The notes below the pieces were generated by a model. The model saw only the letters and a list, made by a program, of their open reading frames with translations. It searched no databases and was not told the origin of the DNA. The translations under genes and the position numbers were made by a program. This document shows, in pieces, positions 1-12,100 of a DNA stretch of 36,441 nt (positions are counted from its first letter, which is position 1; each line of letters begins with the position of its first letter). The stretch lies in the NCBI RefSeq assembly GCF_024539675.1, contig NZ_JAHHIT010000053.1, positions 1 to 36,441 on the forward strand, read 5' to 3'. The stretch is from Streptomyces hilarionis. Its GTDB lineage: Bacteria; Actinomycetota; Actinomycetes; Streptomycetales; Streptomycetaceae.

Positions 1-1190
1 CGGAGACCGCCGTCCCCGCGGCCGGCGTCGCCGCCCCGGGCGTCCCGGCCCCCGCGCCCCGGCCCCGGCGCCCCGCCCCCGTCACCGCCCGGCTGACCGG
101 CAACCGCCTGCTGAGCCGCCCGGGCTCGGCCAAGGAGGTCCGGCGCTTCACCTTCGACACCCGCGACAGCGAGACACCGCTCCTGTACGAGGCCGGAGAC
201 GCGCTCGGCGTACGGCCCCTCAACTCGCCCGCGCTGGTGGCGGAGTGGCTGGCCGTCACCGGGCTGGACGCGCACACGCCCGTGCGGCTGGACGACGCCG
301 GCGAGACCCCGCTCGGCGAGGCGCTGCTGCGCCGTCTCGACATCACCCGGATCACCCCGGCCCTGCTCCGCTTCACCGCCGACCGCACCCGCGACCCGCG
401 CGAACTGCGCAAGCTGCTGCGCCCCGACAACAAGGACGAGCTGGCCAAGTGGTCGTGGGGCCGCCAAGCCGTCGACGTGGCGGCCGAATTCGGGGTCCGG
501 GCCGACGCCCAGGAGTGGGCCGAGCTGCTGGGACGGCTACAGCCGCGGCTGTACTCCATATCGTCCAGCCCGCTCACCGACCCCCGCCTCGTCTCGCTCA
601 CGGTCTCCGTCGTGCGCTACGAGAACCTGGCCGGCCGGCCCCGCCAGGGCGTCTGCTCGCCCTTCCTCGCCGACGCGGGTCCCGGCGCCGAGGTCCCCGT
701 CCATGTGCAGCGCTCCCCGCACTTCCGCCCGCCCGCCGATCCGGCGACCCCGATGGTGATGGTCGGGCCGGGCACGGGCGTCGCGCCCTTCGTCGGGTTC
801 CTCGAGGAGCGCCGGGCGCGCGGGCACCGCGGGCCCAACTGGCTGTTCTTCGGCGAACAGCGCCGGGCGACCGACTTCTACTACGAGGAGGAGCTGACCG
901 CCCTGCTCGCCGACGGCGCCCTGACCCGCCTCGACACCGCCTTCTCCCGCGATCAGCGGGCCAAGGTCTACGTCCAGGACCGGATCCGCGAGCACGGCTC
1001 CCAGCTGTGGTCGTGGCTCCAGGACGGGGCCCACTTCTACGTCTGCGGCGACGCCTCCCGCATGGCGAAGGACGTGGACCGGGCCCTGCGGGAGGTCGCC
1101 GTCGTCCACGGCGGCCTGGGCGAGGCGGAGGCGGCGGCCTGTGTGAAGCAACTGGCCGCCGACAAGCGGTACGTGCGTGACGTGTACTGA
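1..1190 (+). CDS. Nitrate/sulfite reductase flavoprotein, FAD/NADPH-binding C-terminal part (5' end outside window)
   Basis: The frame is open from the left edge (first whole codon at base 3) to the stop at 1190, so only the last ~396 residues are present. An Ala/Pro-rich linker leads into a CysJ / cytochrome P450 reductase-type module: an FAD-binding beta-barrel with RLYSISSSPL at ~540-570, CSPFLAD as the flavin-contact region, the NADP-binding loop GPGTGVAPFVGF (~757-800), YVCGDASRMAKDVD near 1039-1080 and a C-terminal aromatic residue (YVRDVY) that would stack on the flavin. The family passes electrons from NADPH through FAD/FMN to a reductase. In streptomycetes such a module often ends a much longer bifunctional nitrate reductase/sulfite reductase flavoprotein alpha subunit; the linker suggests that, but a plain CysJ-like subunit cannot be excluded because the upstream part is missing. 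Confidence 0.85.
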   Translation, partial: ETAVPAAGVAAPGVPAPAPRPRRPAPVTARLTGNRLLSRPGSAKEVRRFTFDTRDSETPLLYEAGDALGVRPLNSPALVAEWLAVTGLDAHTPVRLDDAGETPLGEALLRRLDITRITPALLRFTADRTRDPRELRKLLRPDNKDELAKWSWGRQAVDVAAEFGVRADAQEWAELLGRLQPRLYSISSSPLTDPRLVSLTVSVVRYENLAGRPRQGVCSPFLADAGPGAEVPVHVQRSPHFRPPADPATPMVMVGPGTGVAPFVGFLEERRARGHRGPNWLFFGEQRRATDFYYEEELTALLADGALTRLDTAFSRDQRAKVYVQDRIREHGSQLWSWLQDGAHFYVCGDASRMAKDVDRALREVAVVHGGLGEAEAAACVKQLAADKRYVRDVY

Positions 1191-1253
1191 CGGGAGTCAC
1201 CAAAAGAACTCGGGATGAGCGGGTGCACCAAGTGGCGTTCCGCCGAAGAGAGT

Positions 1254-1284
1254 TGATATTCGGCCATCGCGGCGCGTCTATGTT
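1254..1284 (+). promoter_or_regulatory. Candidate promoter for the GH2 gene
   Basis: In the 179-nt gap before the GH2 start, TTGATA (1254-1259) and TATGTT (1279-1284) lie 19 nt apart in an unusually A/T-rich patch. The layout resembles a vegetative HrdB promoter with a slightly long spacer. Only the two hexamers support it. Confidence 0.3.
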
Positions 1285-1315
1285 CGTTTATCCAACAGGA
1301 GTGGACAAGATCTGA

Positions 1316-5299
<3,984 letters not shown>

Positions 5300-5322
5300 C
5301 CGAGCGCGTTCGGCGAGGGCGA

Positions 5323-5352
5323 GGGGGCACGGCCGCCGCCGGCCGTGCCCCC
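5323..5352 (+). terminator. Hairpin terminator after the GH2 gene
   Basis: A perfect 12-bp stem, GGGGGCACGGCC / GGCCGTGCCCCC, with a 6-nt loop starts 23 nt after the GH2 stop. There is no U-tract, as is common for Streptomyces terminators. Confidence 0.7.
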
Positions 5353-5396
5353 GTCACCTCCCTCGGCCCGCGTCCCCGGACCGCGCCGCGATCTCG

Positions 5397-5402
5397 TAGG
5401 GT
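5397..5402 (+). promoter_or_regulatory. Candidate -10 box for lpd
   Basis: TAGGGT fits the TAnnnT consensus and would start transcription near 5408, giving lpd a leader of ~88 nt that contains the 9-bp repeats. No convincing -35 hexamer is seen. Confidence 0.35.
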
Positions 5403-5423
5403 CGGCATGTACGCCAGGTGCTC

Positions 5424-5484
5424 CACGGACGCCACGGACTTCACGGACGTCACGGACTTCACGGACGTCACGGACTTCACGGAA
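5424..5484 (+). repeat. Seven tandem 9-bp units (CACGGACNN) just upstream of lpd
   Basis: The heptamer CACGGAC recurs exactly every 9 bp at 5424, 5433, 5442, 5451, 5460 and 5469, with a seventh variant copy CACGGAA at 5478. The two linker bases alternate between TT and GT after an initial GC. The array ends 11 nt before the lpd ATG and abuts its SD sequence. Because 9 is a multiple of 3, no frame is interrupted; in the lpd frame it would encode alternating His-Gly-Arg and His-Gly-Leu triplets. Confidence 0.9.
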
Positions 5485-5495
5485 AAGGAAACCTC

Positions 5496-6908
5496 ATGCC
5501 CGAGCAGGACGAACGCTTCGACGTCGTGGTGCTCGGCGCCGGGCCCGGCGGCTACGTCGCCGCGGTCCGCGCCGCCCAGCTGGGCAAGCGCGTCGCCGTC
5601 GTCGAGGAGAAGTACTGGGGCGGCGTCTGCCTCAACGTGGGCTGTATCCCCACCAAGGCGCTGCTGCGCAACGCCGAACTGGCCCACATCTTCACCCGCG
5701 AGGCGAAGACCTTCGGCATCAGGGCGGAGGGCCAGGTCACCTTCGACTACGGCGACGCCCACAGCCGCAGCCGCAAGGTCGCCGACGGCCGGGTCAAGGG
5801 CGTCCACTACCTGATGAAGAAGAACAGGATCACCGAGTTCGACGGCCGCGGCGCGTTCGTCGACGACCACACCCTGCGCGTGACCGGATCCGACGGCGAG
5901 ACCCGCACCCTCGGCTTCGACCACTGCGTCATCGCCACCGGGGCCACCCCGAAGCTGCTCCCGGGCACCCGGCGCAGCGACCGCGTGGTGACGTACGAGG
6001 AGCAGATCCTCGCCGACGACCTCCCGCGGTCGATCGTCATCGCGGGCGCCGGCGCCATCGGCATCGAGTTCGCCTACGTCCTGCACAACTACGGCGTGAA
6101 GGTCACGATCGTCGAGTTCCTGGACCGGGTCGCGCCCCTGGAGGACGTCGAGATCTCCGCCGAGCTCGCCAAGCAGTACCGCAAGCTGGGCATCGACGTG
6201 CTCACCTCCACCCGGGTCGAGTCCATCGACGAGTCGGGCCCGCAGGTGCGCGTCACCGTCACCGGCAAGGACGGCGCCCAGCAGGTCCTGGAGGCCGACA
6301 AGGTCCTTCAGGCCATCGGCTTCGCCCCGAACGTCACCGGCTACGGTCTGGAGAACACCGGCGTCCAGGTCACCGAGCGGGGCGCGATCGACGTCGACGG
6401 CCGCTGCCGCACCTCCGTGCCGCACATCTACGCCATCGGCGACGTCACCGCCAAGCTCATGCTCGCGCACACCGCCGAGGCGATGGGCGTGATCGCCGCG
6501 GAGACGCTCGCGGACGCGGAGACCATGGAGCTCGACTACGTCATGATCCCGCGCGCCACCTACTGCCAGCCCCAGATCGCCAGCTTCGGCTACACCGAGG
6601 CGCAGGCCCGCGAGCTCGGCCACGACGTCAAGGTCGCGAAGTTCCCGTTCACCGCGAACGGCAAGGCGCACGGCCTCGGCGACGCCACCGGCTTCGTCAA
6701 GCTGATCAGCGACGCCCGCTACGGCGAGCTCCTCGGCGGCCACCTCATCGGCCCCGACGTCACCGAACTCCTTCCCGAGCTGACCCTGGCCCAGCAGTGG
6801 GACCTCACGGTCCACGAGGTGGCCCGCAACGTGCACGCCCACCCCACCCTGGGCGAGGCGGTCAAGGAGGCGGTCCACGGCCTGGCCGGCCACATGATCA
6901 ACATGTAG
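5496..6908 (+). CDS. lpdA: Dihydrolipoyl dehydrogenase (E3)
   Basis: 470 residues. This FAD disulfide oxidoreductase re-oxidises dihydrolipoamide on 2-oxo acid dehydrogenase complexes or the glycine cleavage system using NAD+. It has an N-terminal FAD Rossmann motif (GAGPGGY, 14-20), the redox-active pair in [13 protein letters not shown] (C45/C50), a second nucleotide motif [11 protein letters not shown] (~186-196) and the C-terminal dimer-interface motif HPTLGE (catalytic H449, E454). The [11 protein letters not shown] spelling resembles the mycobacterial LpdC type. The ATG at 5496 is preferred because AAGGAAA sits just upstream; a GTG at 5418 is in frame and would add 26 residues rich in His and Gly encoded by the tandem repeat. 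No E1 or E2 genes adjoin it, so it probably serves complexes encoded elsewhere. Confidence 0.93.
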   Translation: MPEQDERFDVVVLGAGPGGYVAAVRAAQLGKRVAVVEEKYWGGVCLNVGCIPTKALLRNAELAHIFTREAKTFGIRAEGQVTFDYGDAHSRSRKVADGRVKGVHYLMKKNRITEFDGRGAFVDDHTLRVTGSDGETRTLGFDHCVIATGATPKLLPGTRRSDRVVTYEEQILADDLPRSIVIAGAGAIGIEFAYVLHNYGVKVTIVEFLDRVAPLEDVEISAELAKQYRKLGIDVLTSTRVESIDESGPQVRVTVTGKDGAQQVLEADKVLQAIGFAPNVTGYGLENTGVQVTERGAIDVDGRCRTSVPHIYAIGDVTAKLMLAHTAEAMGVIAAETLADAETMELDYVMIPRATYCQPQIASFGYTEAQARELGHDVKVAKFPFTANGKAHGLGDATGFVKLISDARYGELLGGHLIGPDVTELLPELTLAQQWDLTVHEVARNVHAHPTLGEAVKEAVHGLAGHMINM

Positions 6909-6926
6909 CTCCCGTGCCGCCGCGCC

Positions 6927-6956
6927 GGCGGGGCCGTTCACCCGGACGGGCCCGCC
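6927..6956 (+). terminator. Hairpin terminator after lpd
   Basis: GGCGGGGCCGT (6927-6937) pairs with ACGGGCCCGCC (6946-6956) with one G-G mismatch and an 8-nt loop, 19 nt after the lpd stop. No U-tract. Confidence 0.5.
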
Positions 6957-7030
6957 GCGCTCGCCGCCGCCGCGAGTCCGCGATGTGCTGACCTCCTCGC
7001 GACCCGGCGCCGCCGAGAGGAGCACGCCGT

Positions 7031-7531
7031 ATGAGCCCGACCTCCCCGGCCGGTGACGCCGCGGACCCCCCGGCCGACGGCCCGCACGGCGAGATCGGCA
7101 CCGCCTGGTCCGTCCCGCCCGGCGGCCCGCCCCGGCCCGCCCCGCCTCCTGCGCCCGCGCGCGGGCCCGGCGAAGGCGTGTCCTTCGCCGGGGTGCTGAT
7201 GCTGTGCGGCGGCGCCCTCGCGGTCCTTCAGGGCATCGCGGCCATGGCCGACGACGAGGTCCACGCCCGCGTCGGCTCCTCCGTCTACGACCTCGGTCTC
7301 ACCGGCTGGGGCCGGCTCCATCTCGTCCTCGGCGTCCTCGCGGCCGTCACCGGCGCCGCCCTGCTCCGGGGCGTGACGAAGGCCCGTCGCCCGGGCGTGC
7401 TCCTCGCCGCCCTGAGCCTGGTCGCCCAGTTCCTGTTCCTCCCCTACGAACCGCTCCGGTCCGGCGCCGTCATGGCGATCGACGTGTTCGTGATCCACGC
7501 CCTGGTGACGGGGCCGCAGAGCACGACCTGA
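7031..7531 (+). CDS. Small four-helix membrane protein (DUF7144-like)
   Basis: 166 residues. A Pro/Gly-rich cytoplasmic tail of ~50 residues precedes four hydrophobic segments: FAGVLMLCGGALAVLQGIAA, a segment starting at WGRLHLVLGVLAAVTGAALL, PGVLLAALSLVAQFLFLPY and MAIDVFVIHALV. The order, with an acidic loop after helix 1, a WGxxHLxLG motif and FLPY before the last helix, matches the actinobacterial DUF7144 membrane-protein family as I remember it; its function is unknown. The start is supported by GAGAGGAG (7014-7021), 9 nt before the ATG. It sits between lpd and the alkylation-repair genes with no obvious link to either. Confidence 0.75.
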   Translation: MSPTSPAGDAADPPADGPHGEIGTAWSVPPGGPPRPAPPPAPARGPGEGVSFAGVLMLCGGALAVLQGIAAMADDEVHARVGSSVYDLGLTGWGRLHLVLGVLAAVTGAALLRGVTKARRPGVLLAALSLVAQFLFLPYEPLRSGAVMAIDVFVIHALVTGPQSTT

Positions 7532-7581
7532 CGCGCGAGGTCGATGTCGGATTCTCGCCAGCGGTCGAGCGTTCGCGGGGC

Positions 7582-7587
7582 GATGCT
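7582..7587 (+). promoter_or_regulatory. Candidate -10 box for a leaderless ada-alkA transcript
   Basis: GATGCT (A at position 2 and T at position 6 of TAnnnT) lies exactly 6 nt before the ATG at 7594, the geometry of a leaderless Streptomyces promoter. There is no SD before this start. It is weaker than the other examples because the first base is G. Confidence 0.3.
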
Positions 7588-7593
7588 GGACCC

Positions 7594-9084
7594 ATGCTGA
7601 ACGGGATGTACACCGATCGGGAGCGCTGTGTGCGCGCCGTGCAGTCCAAGGACGCGCGCTTCGACGGCTGGTTCTACACGGCGGTGCTGACCACCGGCAT
7701 CTACTGCCGGCCCAGCTGCCCGGCCGTGCCGCCCAAGCCGGAGAACATGGTGTTCCAGCCGAGCGCCGCCGCCTGCCAGCAGGCCGGCTTCCGGGCGTGC
7801 AAACGCTGCCGGCCCGACACCAGCCCCGGCTCACCGGAGTGGAACCAGCGCGCCGACCTCGTCGCCCGCGCCATGCGGCTGATCGCCGACGGCGTCGTCG
7901 ACCGCGACGGCGTGCCCGGCCTCGCCGCCCGGCTCGGCTACAGCAGCCGCCAGGTGGAACGCCAGCTCCTCGCCGAAGTCGGGGCGGGCCCCCTGGCGCT
8001 GGCCCGGGCCCAGCGCGCCCGGACCGCCCGGCTCCTCGTCGAGACGACCGAACTGCCCATGGCGGACGTCGCGTTCGCCGCCGGATTCTCCTCCGTGCGC
8101 ACCTTCAACGACACCGTCCGCGAGGTCTTCGCGCTCTCCCCGAGCGCGCTGCGCGCCCGCGTCCCGCACCGGACGCCCGCGCTCCCCGCGGCCTCCCCGG
8201 GCACCCTCGCCCTGCGCCTGCCGTTCCGCGCCCCCCTCAACCCGGACAACCTCTTCGGCCACCTCGCCGCGACCGGCGTCCCGGGGGTGGAGGAGTGGCG
8301 CGACGGCGCCTTCCGCCGCACGCTGCGGCTGCCGTACGGGCACGGCGTCGTGGCGCTCACCCCCCATCCCGACCACATCGGCTGCCGCCTCACCCTCAGC
8401 GACCTGCGCGACCTCACCGTCGCCATCAGCCGCTGCCGGCGCATGCTCGACCTGGACGCCGACCCGGTCGCCGTCGACGACCAGCTGCGCACGGACCCGC
8501 TGCTCGCGCCCCTGGTGGACAAGGCCCCCGGCCGCCGGGTGCCGCGCACGGTCGACGAGGCCGAGTTCGCGGTCCGCGCGGTGCTGGGCCAGCAGGTCTC
8601 CACCGCCGCCGCCCGCACCCACGCCGCCCGGCTGGTCACCGCCCACGGCGACCCGGTCGACGACCCGGAAGGCGGCCTCACCCATCTCTTCCCGACCCCC
8701 GAGGCGCTCGCCGCCGTCGACCCGGACTCCCTGGCGATGCCCCGCACCCGGCGCGCCACCCTCACCCACCTGGTCGGTCGACTGGCAGGCGGCGAGATCC
8801 GGTTGGGGGTGGAGAGCGACTGGTCGCGGGTGCGTGAACAGCTGCTCGCGCTGCCCGGCTTCGGTCCCTGGACGGTCGACGTCATCGCGATGCGCGCCCT
8901 CGGCGACCCCGACGCCTTCCTGCCCACCGACCTCGGGATCGGGCGCGCCGCACAGGAGCTGGGCCTGCCCTCCACCCCGGCGGCGCTCACCGCCCGCGCG
9001 GCCGCCTGGCGGCCCTGGCGGGCGTACGCCGTCCAGTACCTGTGGGCCACCGACAGCCACCCCATCAACTTCCTTCCCGCGTAA
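7594..9084 (+). CDS. alkA: Ada-AlkA fusion: alkylation sensor and 3-methyladenine DNA glycosylase II
   Basis: 496 residues in three parts. Residues ~8-80 form the Ada zinc domain with C38-x3-C42 and C69-x2-C72; C38 is the expected methylphosphotriester acceptor. Residues ~85-165 are an AraC-type helix-turn-helix. Residues ~180-490 are an AlkA glycosylase with a helix-hairpin-helix (LPGFGPWTVDVIAMRA) and the catalytic Asp in FLPTDLGIG. The product should sense DNA methylation, activate transcription and excise 3-methyladenine and similar bases. The O6-methylguanine transferase domain of E. coli Ada is absent here and supplied by the next gene, 9 nt downstream. The start is uncertain: ATG 7594 suits a leaderless transcript, while ATG 7606 (MYTDRER) gives the N-terminus I would expect from homologues. 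Autoregulation is likely from the family. Confidence 0.93.
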   Translation: MLNGMYTDRERCVRAVQSKDARFDGWFYTAVLTTGIYCRPSCPAVPPKPENMVFQPSAAACQQAGFRACKRCRPDTSPGSPEWNQRADLVARAMRLIADGVVDRDGVPGLAARLGYSSRQVERQLLAEVGAGPLALARAQRARTARLLVETTELPMADVAFAAGFSSVRTFNDTVREVFALSPSALRARVPHRTPALPAASPGTLALRLPFRAPLNPDNLFGHLAATGVPGVEEWRDGAFRRTLRLPYGHGVVALTPHPDHIGCRLTLSDLRDLTVAISRCRRMLDLDADPVAVDDQLRTDPLLAPLVDKAPGRRVPRTVDEAEFAVRAVLGQQVSTAAARTHAARLVTAHGDPVDDPEGGLTHLFPTPEALAAVDPDSLAMPRTRRATLTHLVGRLAGGEIRLGVESDWSRVREQLLALPGFGPWTVDVIAMRALGDPDAFLPTDLGIGRAAQELGLPSTPAALTARAAAWRPWRAYAVQYLWATDSHPINFLPA

Positions 9085-9093
9085 GGACGATCC

Positions 9094-9588
9094 GTGAAAC
9101 AGCACACCGTCATCGACAGCCCCTACGGCGACCTCACCCTCGTCGCGGACGACGGCGTCCTGTGCGGCCTCTACATGACCGGACAGCGCCACCGCCCGCC
9201 CCAGGAGGACTTCGGCCCCCGCGACGACAGCCTCTTCGGCGCGGCACAGGAGCAGCTGGCCGCCTACTTCGCCGGCGAGTCCAAGGAGTTCACCCTCGAA
9301 CTGCGCCTGCACGGCACCCCGTTCCAGCGCCGCGTCTGGGACGGGCTGCGGGCCATCCCGTACGGCGAGACCCGGAGCTACGGCGAACTCGCCGGCGCCC
9401 TCGGCAGCCCCGCCGCCTCCCGCGCGGTCGGCCTGGCCAACGGCCGCAACCCCGTCGGCATCATCGTGCCCTGCCACCGTGTGATCGGCGCGGGCGGCGG
9501 CCTCACCGGCTACGGCGGCGGCCTGGACCGCAAACAGCGCCTGCTGGACTTCGAGCGCGGCGCCGCCCCCGGCGCGACGTTGTTCTAG
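9094..9588 (+). CDS. ogt: Methylated-DNA--[protein]-cysteine S-methyltransferase
   Basis: 164 residues. This suicide enzyme moves the methyl group of O6-methylguanine to its own cysteine. The active-site motif is PCHRV (C127), preceded by the recognition-helix segment SRAVGLANGRNPVGIIV and followed by GGLTGYGGGLDRKQRLL, both typical of Ogt/AGT. The GTG start at 9094 follows AAGGAC, which overlaps the TAA stop of ada-alkA, so the two genes are co-transcribed and probably translationally coupled. The pair divides the functions of E. coli Ada and AlkA over two polypeptides with an Ada-AlkA fusion partner. Confidence 0.93.
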   Translation: MKQHTVIDSPYGDLTLVADDGVLCGLYMTGQRHRPPQEDFGPRDDSLFGAAQEQLAAYFAGESKEFTLELRLHGTPFQRRVWDGLRAIPYGETRSYGELAGALGSPAASRAVGLANGRNPVGIIVPCHRVIGAGGGLTGYGGGLDRKQRLLDFERGAAPGATLF

Positions 9589-9640
9589 GAGCGAGGGGCG
9601 AGGAGCGAGGGGCGAGGGGCGAGGGGCGCGGGGCGCGGGG
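9589..9640. repeat. Low-complexity GCGAGGGG-type tandem tract between convergent genes
   Basis: Between the ogt stop and the sir2 stop the DNA is a 52-bp run of GAGCGAGGGGC, GAGGGGC and GCGGGGC units. It is almost purine-only on the plus strand. No hairpin can form from it, so it is not a classical terminator. Confidence 0.7.
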
Positions 9641-9641
9641 A

Positions 9642-10379
9642 TCAGACCGTGCCGGTGTGGGCGAGCTCGCGCAGCAGGCGGGGCAGCGACGTCCCGATCG
9701 GCTCCCGGACGACCTCGTCGGCGATCTCGTCGTACGGCGTGGGCTCGGCGTTGACGACGACCAGCCGGGCCCCGTGGTCGGCCGCGACGCCGACCAGCCC
9801 GGCGGCGGGATGGACCTGGAGGCTGCTGCCGACCGCGAGGAGGACCTGACACGCCTTCGCGACGGCGGCGGCCCGGCCCAGCACCACCGGGTCGAGGCGC
9901 TCGCCGAACATCACGGTCGCCGGCTTCAGGATGCCGCCGCACCGCGCACACGGCGGATCCTCCTCGCCGGCCTCGACCCGGGCCAGCACGTCCTGCATCG
10001 GGCCCCCCTCGTGGCACGCGGTGCACACCACGCGCCGGGCCGTCCCGTGCAGCTCGAACACCTTGCGCGCCGGCATCCCCGCGAGCTGGTGCAGCCCGTC
10101 CACGTTCTGCGTGATCACCCGCACCGGCGTCCCCGAACGCTCCAGCTCCGCCACCGCCCGGTGCGCCGCGTTGGGCTCGGCCGACAGCGCCCCGAGACGC
10201 AGGCGCAGCTGCCAGGACCGCCGGCGGATCTCGGGATCGCCCATGTAGGAGGCGTACGTGACGAGCTTCTCGGCCTCGGGATCGCGCCGCCACAGCCCCT
10301 CGGGACCACGGTAGTCGGGGATGCCGGAGTCGGTGGAGATCCCGGCCCCGCTGAGGAGGGCGACAAGGGGCTTGCTCAT
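9642..10379 (-). CDS. NAD-dependent protein deacylase (Sir2 family)
   Basis: 245 residues. Sirtuins remove acyl groups from lysine, consuming NAD+ and yielding nicotinamide and O-acyl-ADP-ribose. Visible motifs are GAGISTDSGIPDYRG (11-25), QNVDGLH (91-97), the catalytic His in ELHG (H111), the structural zinc pairs C119-x2-C122 and C144-x2-C147, and GSSLQVHPA. Likely substrates are acyl-lysine proteins such as acetyl-CoA synthetase, but nothing here identifies one. The ATG at 10379 gives the family N-terminus; it has no SD (upstream is CTCCCCCTC on the coding strand) and a TACGCT -10 box lies 7 nt before it, suggesting a leaderless mRNA. A GTG at 10445 is also in frame but would add 22 unconserved residues. 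It lies downstream of the NUDIX and ADP-ribosylglycohydrolase genes on the same strand. Confidence 0.92.
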   Translation of the reverse strand: MSKPLVALLSGAGISTDSGIPDYRGPEGLWRRDPEAEKLVTYASYMGDPEIRRRSWQLRLRLGALSAEPNAAHRAVAELERSGTPVRVITQNVDGLHQLAGMPARKVFELHGTARRVVCTACHEGGPMQDVLARVEAGEEDPPCARCGGILKPATVMFGERLDPVVLGRAAAVAKACQVLLAVGSSLQVHPAAGLVGVAADHGARLVVVNAEPTPYDEIADEVVREPIGTSLPRLLRELAHTGTV

Positions 10380-10386
10380 GAGGGGG

Positions 10387-10392
10387 AGCGTA
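10387..10392 (-). promoter_or_regulatory. Candidate -10 box for leaderless sir2 mRNA
   Basis: TACGCT on the minus strand is separated by exactly 7 nt from the A of the sir2 ATG. With no SD present, transcription starting at that A is the simplest reading. Confidence 0.45.
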
Positions 10393-10471
10393 GGCCGGGC
10401 CCGGCGGCGGCAGCGAGCGGATATCGCCCCGGCGACCGCTGTCACCGGCGCGCGAGGCGGCGGCCGGGCGC

Positions 10472-10966
10472 TCAGCGGGCCGGGCGGCCGTTCTCCAGCT
10501 CCGCGACCGAGCCGTCCGCCAGGGCGTCCAGCGCCGCCAGCACCCGGTGGCCCAGGGAACCCAGCAGGAAGCCGGTGAGCTCCTCGCGCTCGACCAGCCG
10601 CCAGGACAGCAGCTCCGCCTCCTGCAACCGGATCGCGCCGAGATCGGCCGCGTCCAGGACACCGCCGTCGTACACGTACGCCACCTGGGGCGGACGGTGC
10701 GGACCGAGCACCCAGTCCACGGCGAGCAGCCGGCCGAGCTCGCGGTCCAGGCCGATCTCCTCCAGCGTCTCGCGGCGCGCGCCCCGGCGCGGGCTCTCGC
10801 CCTCGTCGGACTCGATCGTGCCGCCGGGAAGGGCCCAGCCCTCCCGGTAGTTGGGCTCGACCAGCAGGACCCGGCCCCCGGCGTCACGGAAGATCGCGGC
10901 CGCTCCGGCCAGGACGCGGGGCAGGGAGGCGACGTAGGCGGCGAAGTCGCTGTGGGAAGTGCTCAT
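10472..10966 (-). CDS. NUDIX hydrolase
   Basis: 164 residues. NUDIX enzymes cleave nucleoside diphosphates linked to another moiety. The box runs from GG (48-49) to R65-E66-x2-E69-E70-x-G72, so the metal-binding REx2EExG core is intact, but the first loop (TIESDEGES) is two residues longer than the GX5EX7REUXEEXGU consensus. A basic/aromatic strand precedes it (VLLVEPNYREGWALPGG). Its ATG overlaps the stop of the upstream ADP-ribosylglycohydrolase by 4 nt (ATGA), implying translational coupling. That neighbour and the downstream sirtuin make ADP-ribose or an O-acyl derivative an attractive substrate, but this is inference; a nucleotide-pool sanitiser is equally compatible with the sequence. 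Confidence 0.88.
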   Translation of the reverse strand: MSTSHSDFAAYVASLPRVLAGAAAIFRDAGGRVLLVEPNYREGWALPGGTIESDEGESPRRGARRETLEEIGLDRELGRLLAVDWVLGPHRPPQVAYVYDGGVLDAADLGAIRLQEAELLSWRLVEREELTGFLLGSLGHRVLAALDALADGSVAELENGRPAR

Positions 10967-12090
10967 CCGGGAAGGGTAGACGGCGCGGCGTCGGCCCATC
11001 CCGCGTCCGGCCCGGTCGCGTCGGCGACGCCGTGCGTCCCGGCCAGCCGCACGGTCCGCCGCGCCAGATCGCTGATGCGGGCGCCGTCGAAGCCGAACAC
11101 CGCGCTGCGCACGGTGTCCTGGAGCGGTTCCGTCCAGCGGGGCGGGATGGAGGCCGCGCCGGTGAGGACTCCGGCCACCGAACCGGCCGTCGCCCCGTTG
11201 GAGTCGGTGTCCAGGCCGCCGCGCACGGTGAGCGCGATCGTGGCGGTGAAGTCGCCGTCGCCGTACAGCAGTCCCGCGGTGAGGACGGCGACGTTCGGGA
11301 CGGTGTGGATCCAGCTCGTGCCGGCCGTCTCCCGTGTCATCGTCGCGAGGGTGTCCTCCCAGCTCAGGCCGACCGCGTGCAGGGCGGCGACCCGGCGCAC
11401 GGTGCGCGCCAGGCGGCTGCTGCCGGGAACGACGGCGAGCGCCTCGTCCAGGGCGCGGCGCACGGTGGGGGCGGTGAACGCCGCCGAGACCAGCGCCGCC
11501 GCGAACATCGCGCCGTACACGCCGTTGCCGGTGTGCGAGAGGACCGCGTCGCGGCGGGCCTGGGCGGCGGCGCGGCGGGGGAGCCCCGGGCAGGTCCAGC
11601 CGTGGATGTCGGCGCGGATCAGGGCGCCGATCCACTCCTGGTAGGGGTTGTCGTGGGTGGCCGTCAGCGGCGGCTTCAGCCCGGCGGCGAGGTTGCGGTA
11701 GGCGGCCCGCTCTGCGGTGAACGTCTGAAGACAGGGCAGTCGCCGCAGCCACAGGTCCCCGATCTGCTCGGTGCTGAAGCCGAAGCCGTGCGTCTCCAGC
11801 AGGTCGAGTCCGAGGACGGCGTAGTCGACGTCGTCGTCGCGGCAGCTGCCGTGCACGCGGCCGCGCACGCACTCGCGCCACTCCGGGCGCAGCAGCCGGG
11901 CGTCCTCGTCGTCGGCCGGCTCGGGGAGGTAGTCGGTGAGCGGCAGGGCGCCGGCCCGCCGCAGATAGCGGTCGATGCGTTCGCGCGTCCACACCTCGCC
12001 GTTCTCGACCGGTTTGCCGAGCATGTTGCCCGCGATCCGGCCCAGCCAGCCTCCGAGGACGCGGTCGGCGAGCCCCGGTCCGTCAGCCAC
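10963..12090 (-). CDS. ADP-ribosylglycohydrolase family protein
   Basis: 375 residues from the GTG at 12090. The family (ARH/DraG) removes ADP-ribose from proteins, nucleic acids or O-acetyl-ADP-ribose using two Mg2+ ions. Features: N-terminal GGWLGRIAGNMLGKPVE, an acidic metal motif CRDDDVDYAVLGL, HDNPYQEWIGALIRADIHGW in the middle, and the C-terminal metal motif GGLDTDSNGATAGSVAG. The start is set by GGAGG at 12101-12105: it is only 1 nt from an in-frame ATG (12099), too close, but 10 nt from the GTG. First gene of a minus-strand group with NUDIX (4-nt overlap) and sir2. The 196-nt gap to the divergent glycerate kinase gene should hold promoters for both directions. Confidence 0.9.
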   Translation of the reverse strand: MADGPGLADRVLGGWLGRIAGNMLGKPVENGEVWTRERIDRYLRRAGALPLTDYLPEPADDEDARLLRPEWRECVRGRVHGSCRDDDVDYAVLGLDLLETHGFGFSTEQIGDLWLRRLPCLQTFTAERAAYRNLAAGLKPPLTATHDNPYQEWIGALIRADIHGWTCPGLPRRAAAQARRDAVLSHTGNGVYGAMFAAALVSAAFTAPTVRRALDEALAVVPGSSRLARTVRRVAALHAVGLSWEDTLATMTRETAGTSWIHTVPNVAVLTAGLLYGDGDFTATIALTVRGGLDTDSNGATAGSVAGVLTGAASIPPRWTEPLQDTVRSAVFGFDGARISDLARRTVRLAGTHGVADATGPDAGWADAAPSTLPG

Positions 12091-12100
12091 AGCGGTCATC

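Noticed and set aside
5424..5484. CRISPR-like array
   Set aside because: Units are 9 bp with 2-bp linkers, far too short for repeat-spacer architecture, and no cas genes are present.
5407..5814. Possible leaderless ORF ([15 protein letters not shown]...) right after the TAGGGT box
   Set aside because: It has only 4 nt between box and ATG, and after the repeat it becomes an out-of-frame Ser/Pro/Ala-rich reading of lpd.
9589..9640. Terminator between ogt and sir2
   Set aside because: The tract is almost purine-only on one strand and cannot fold into a hairpin.
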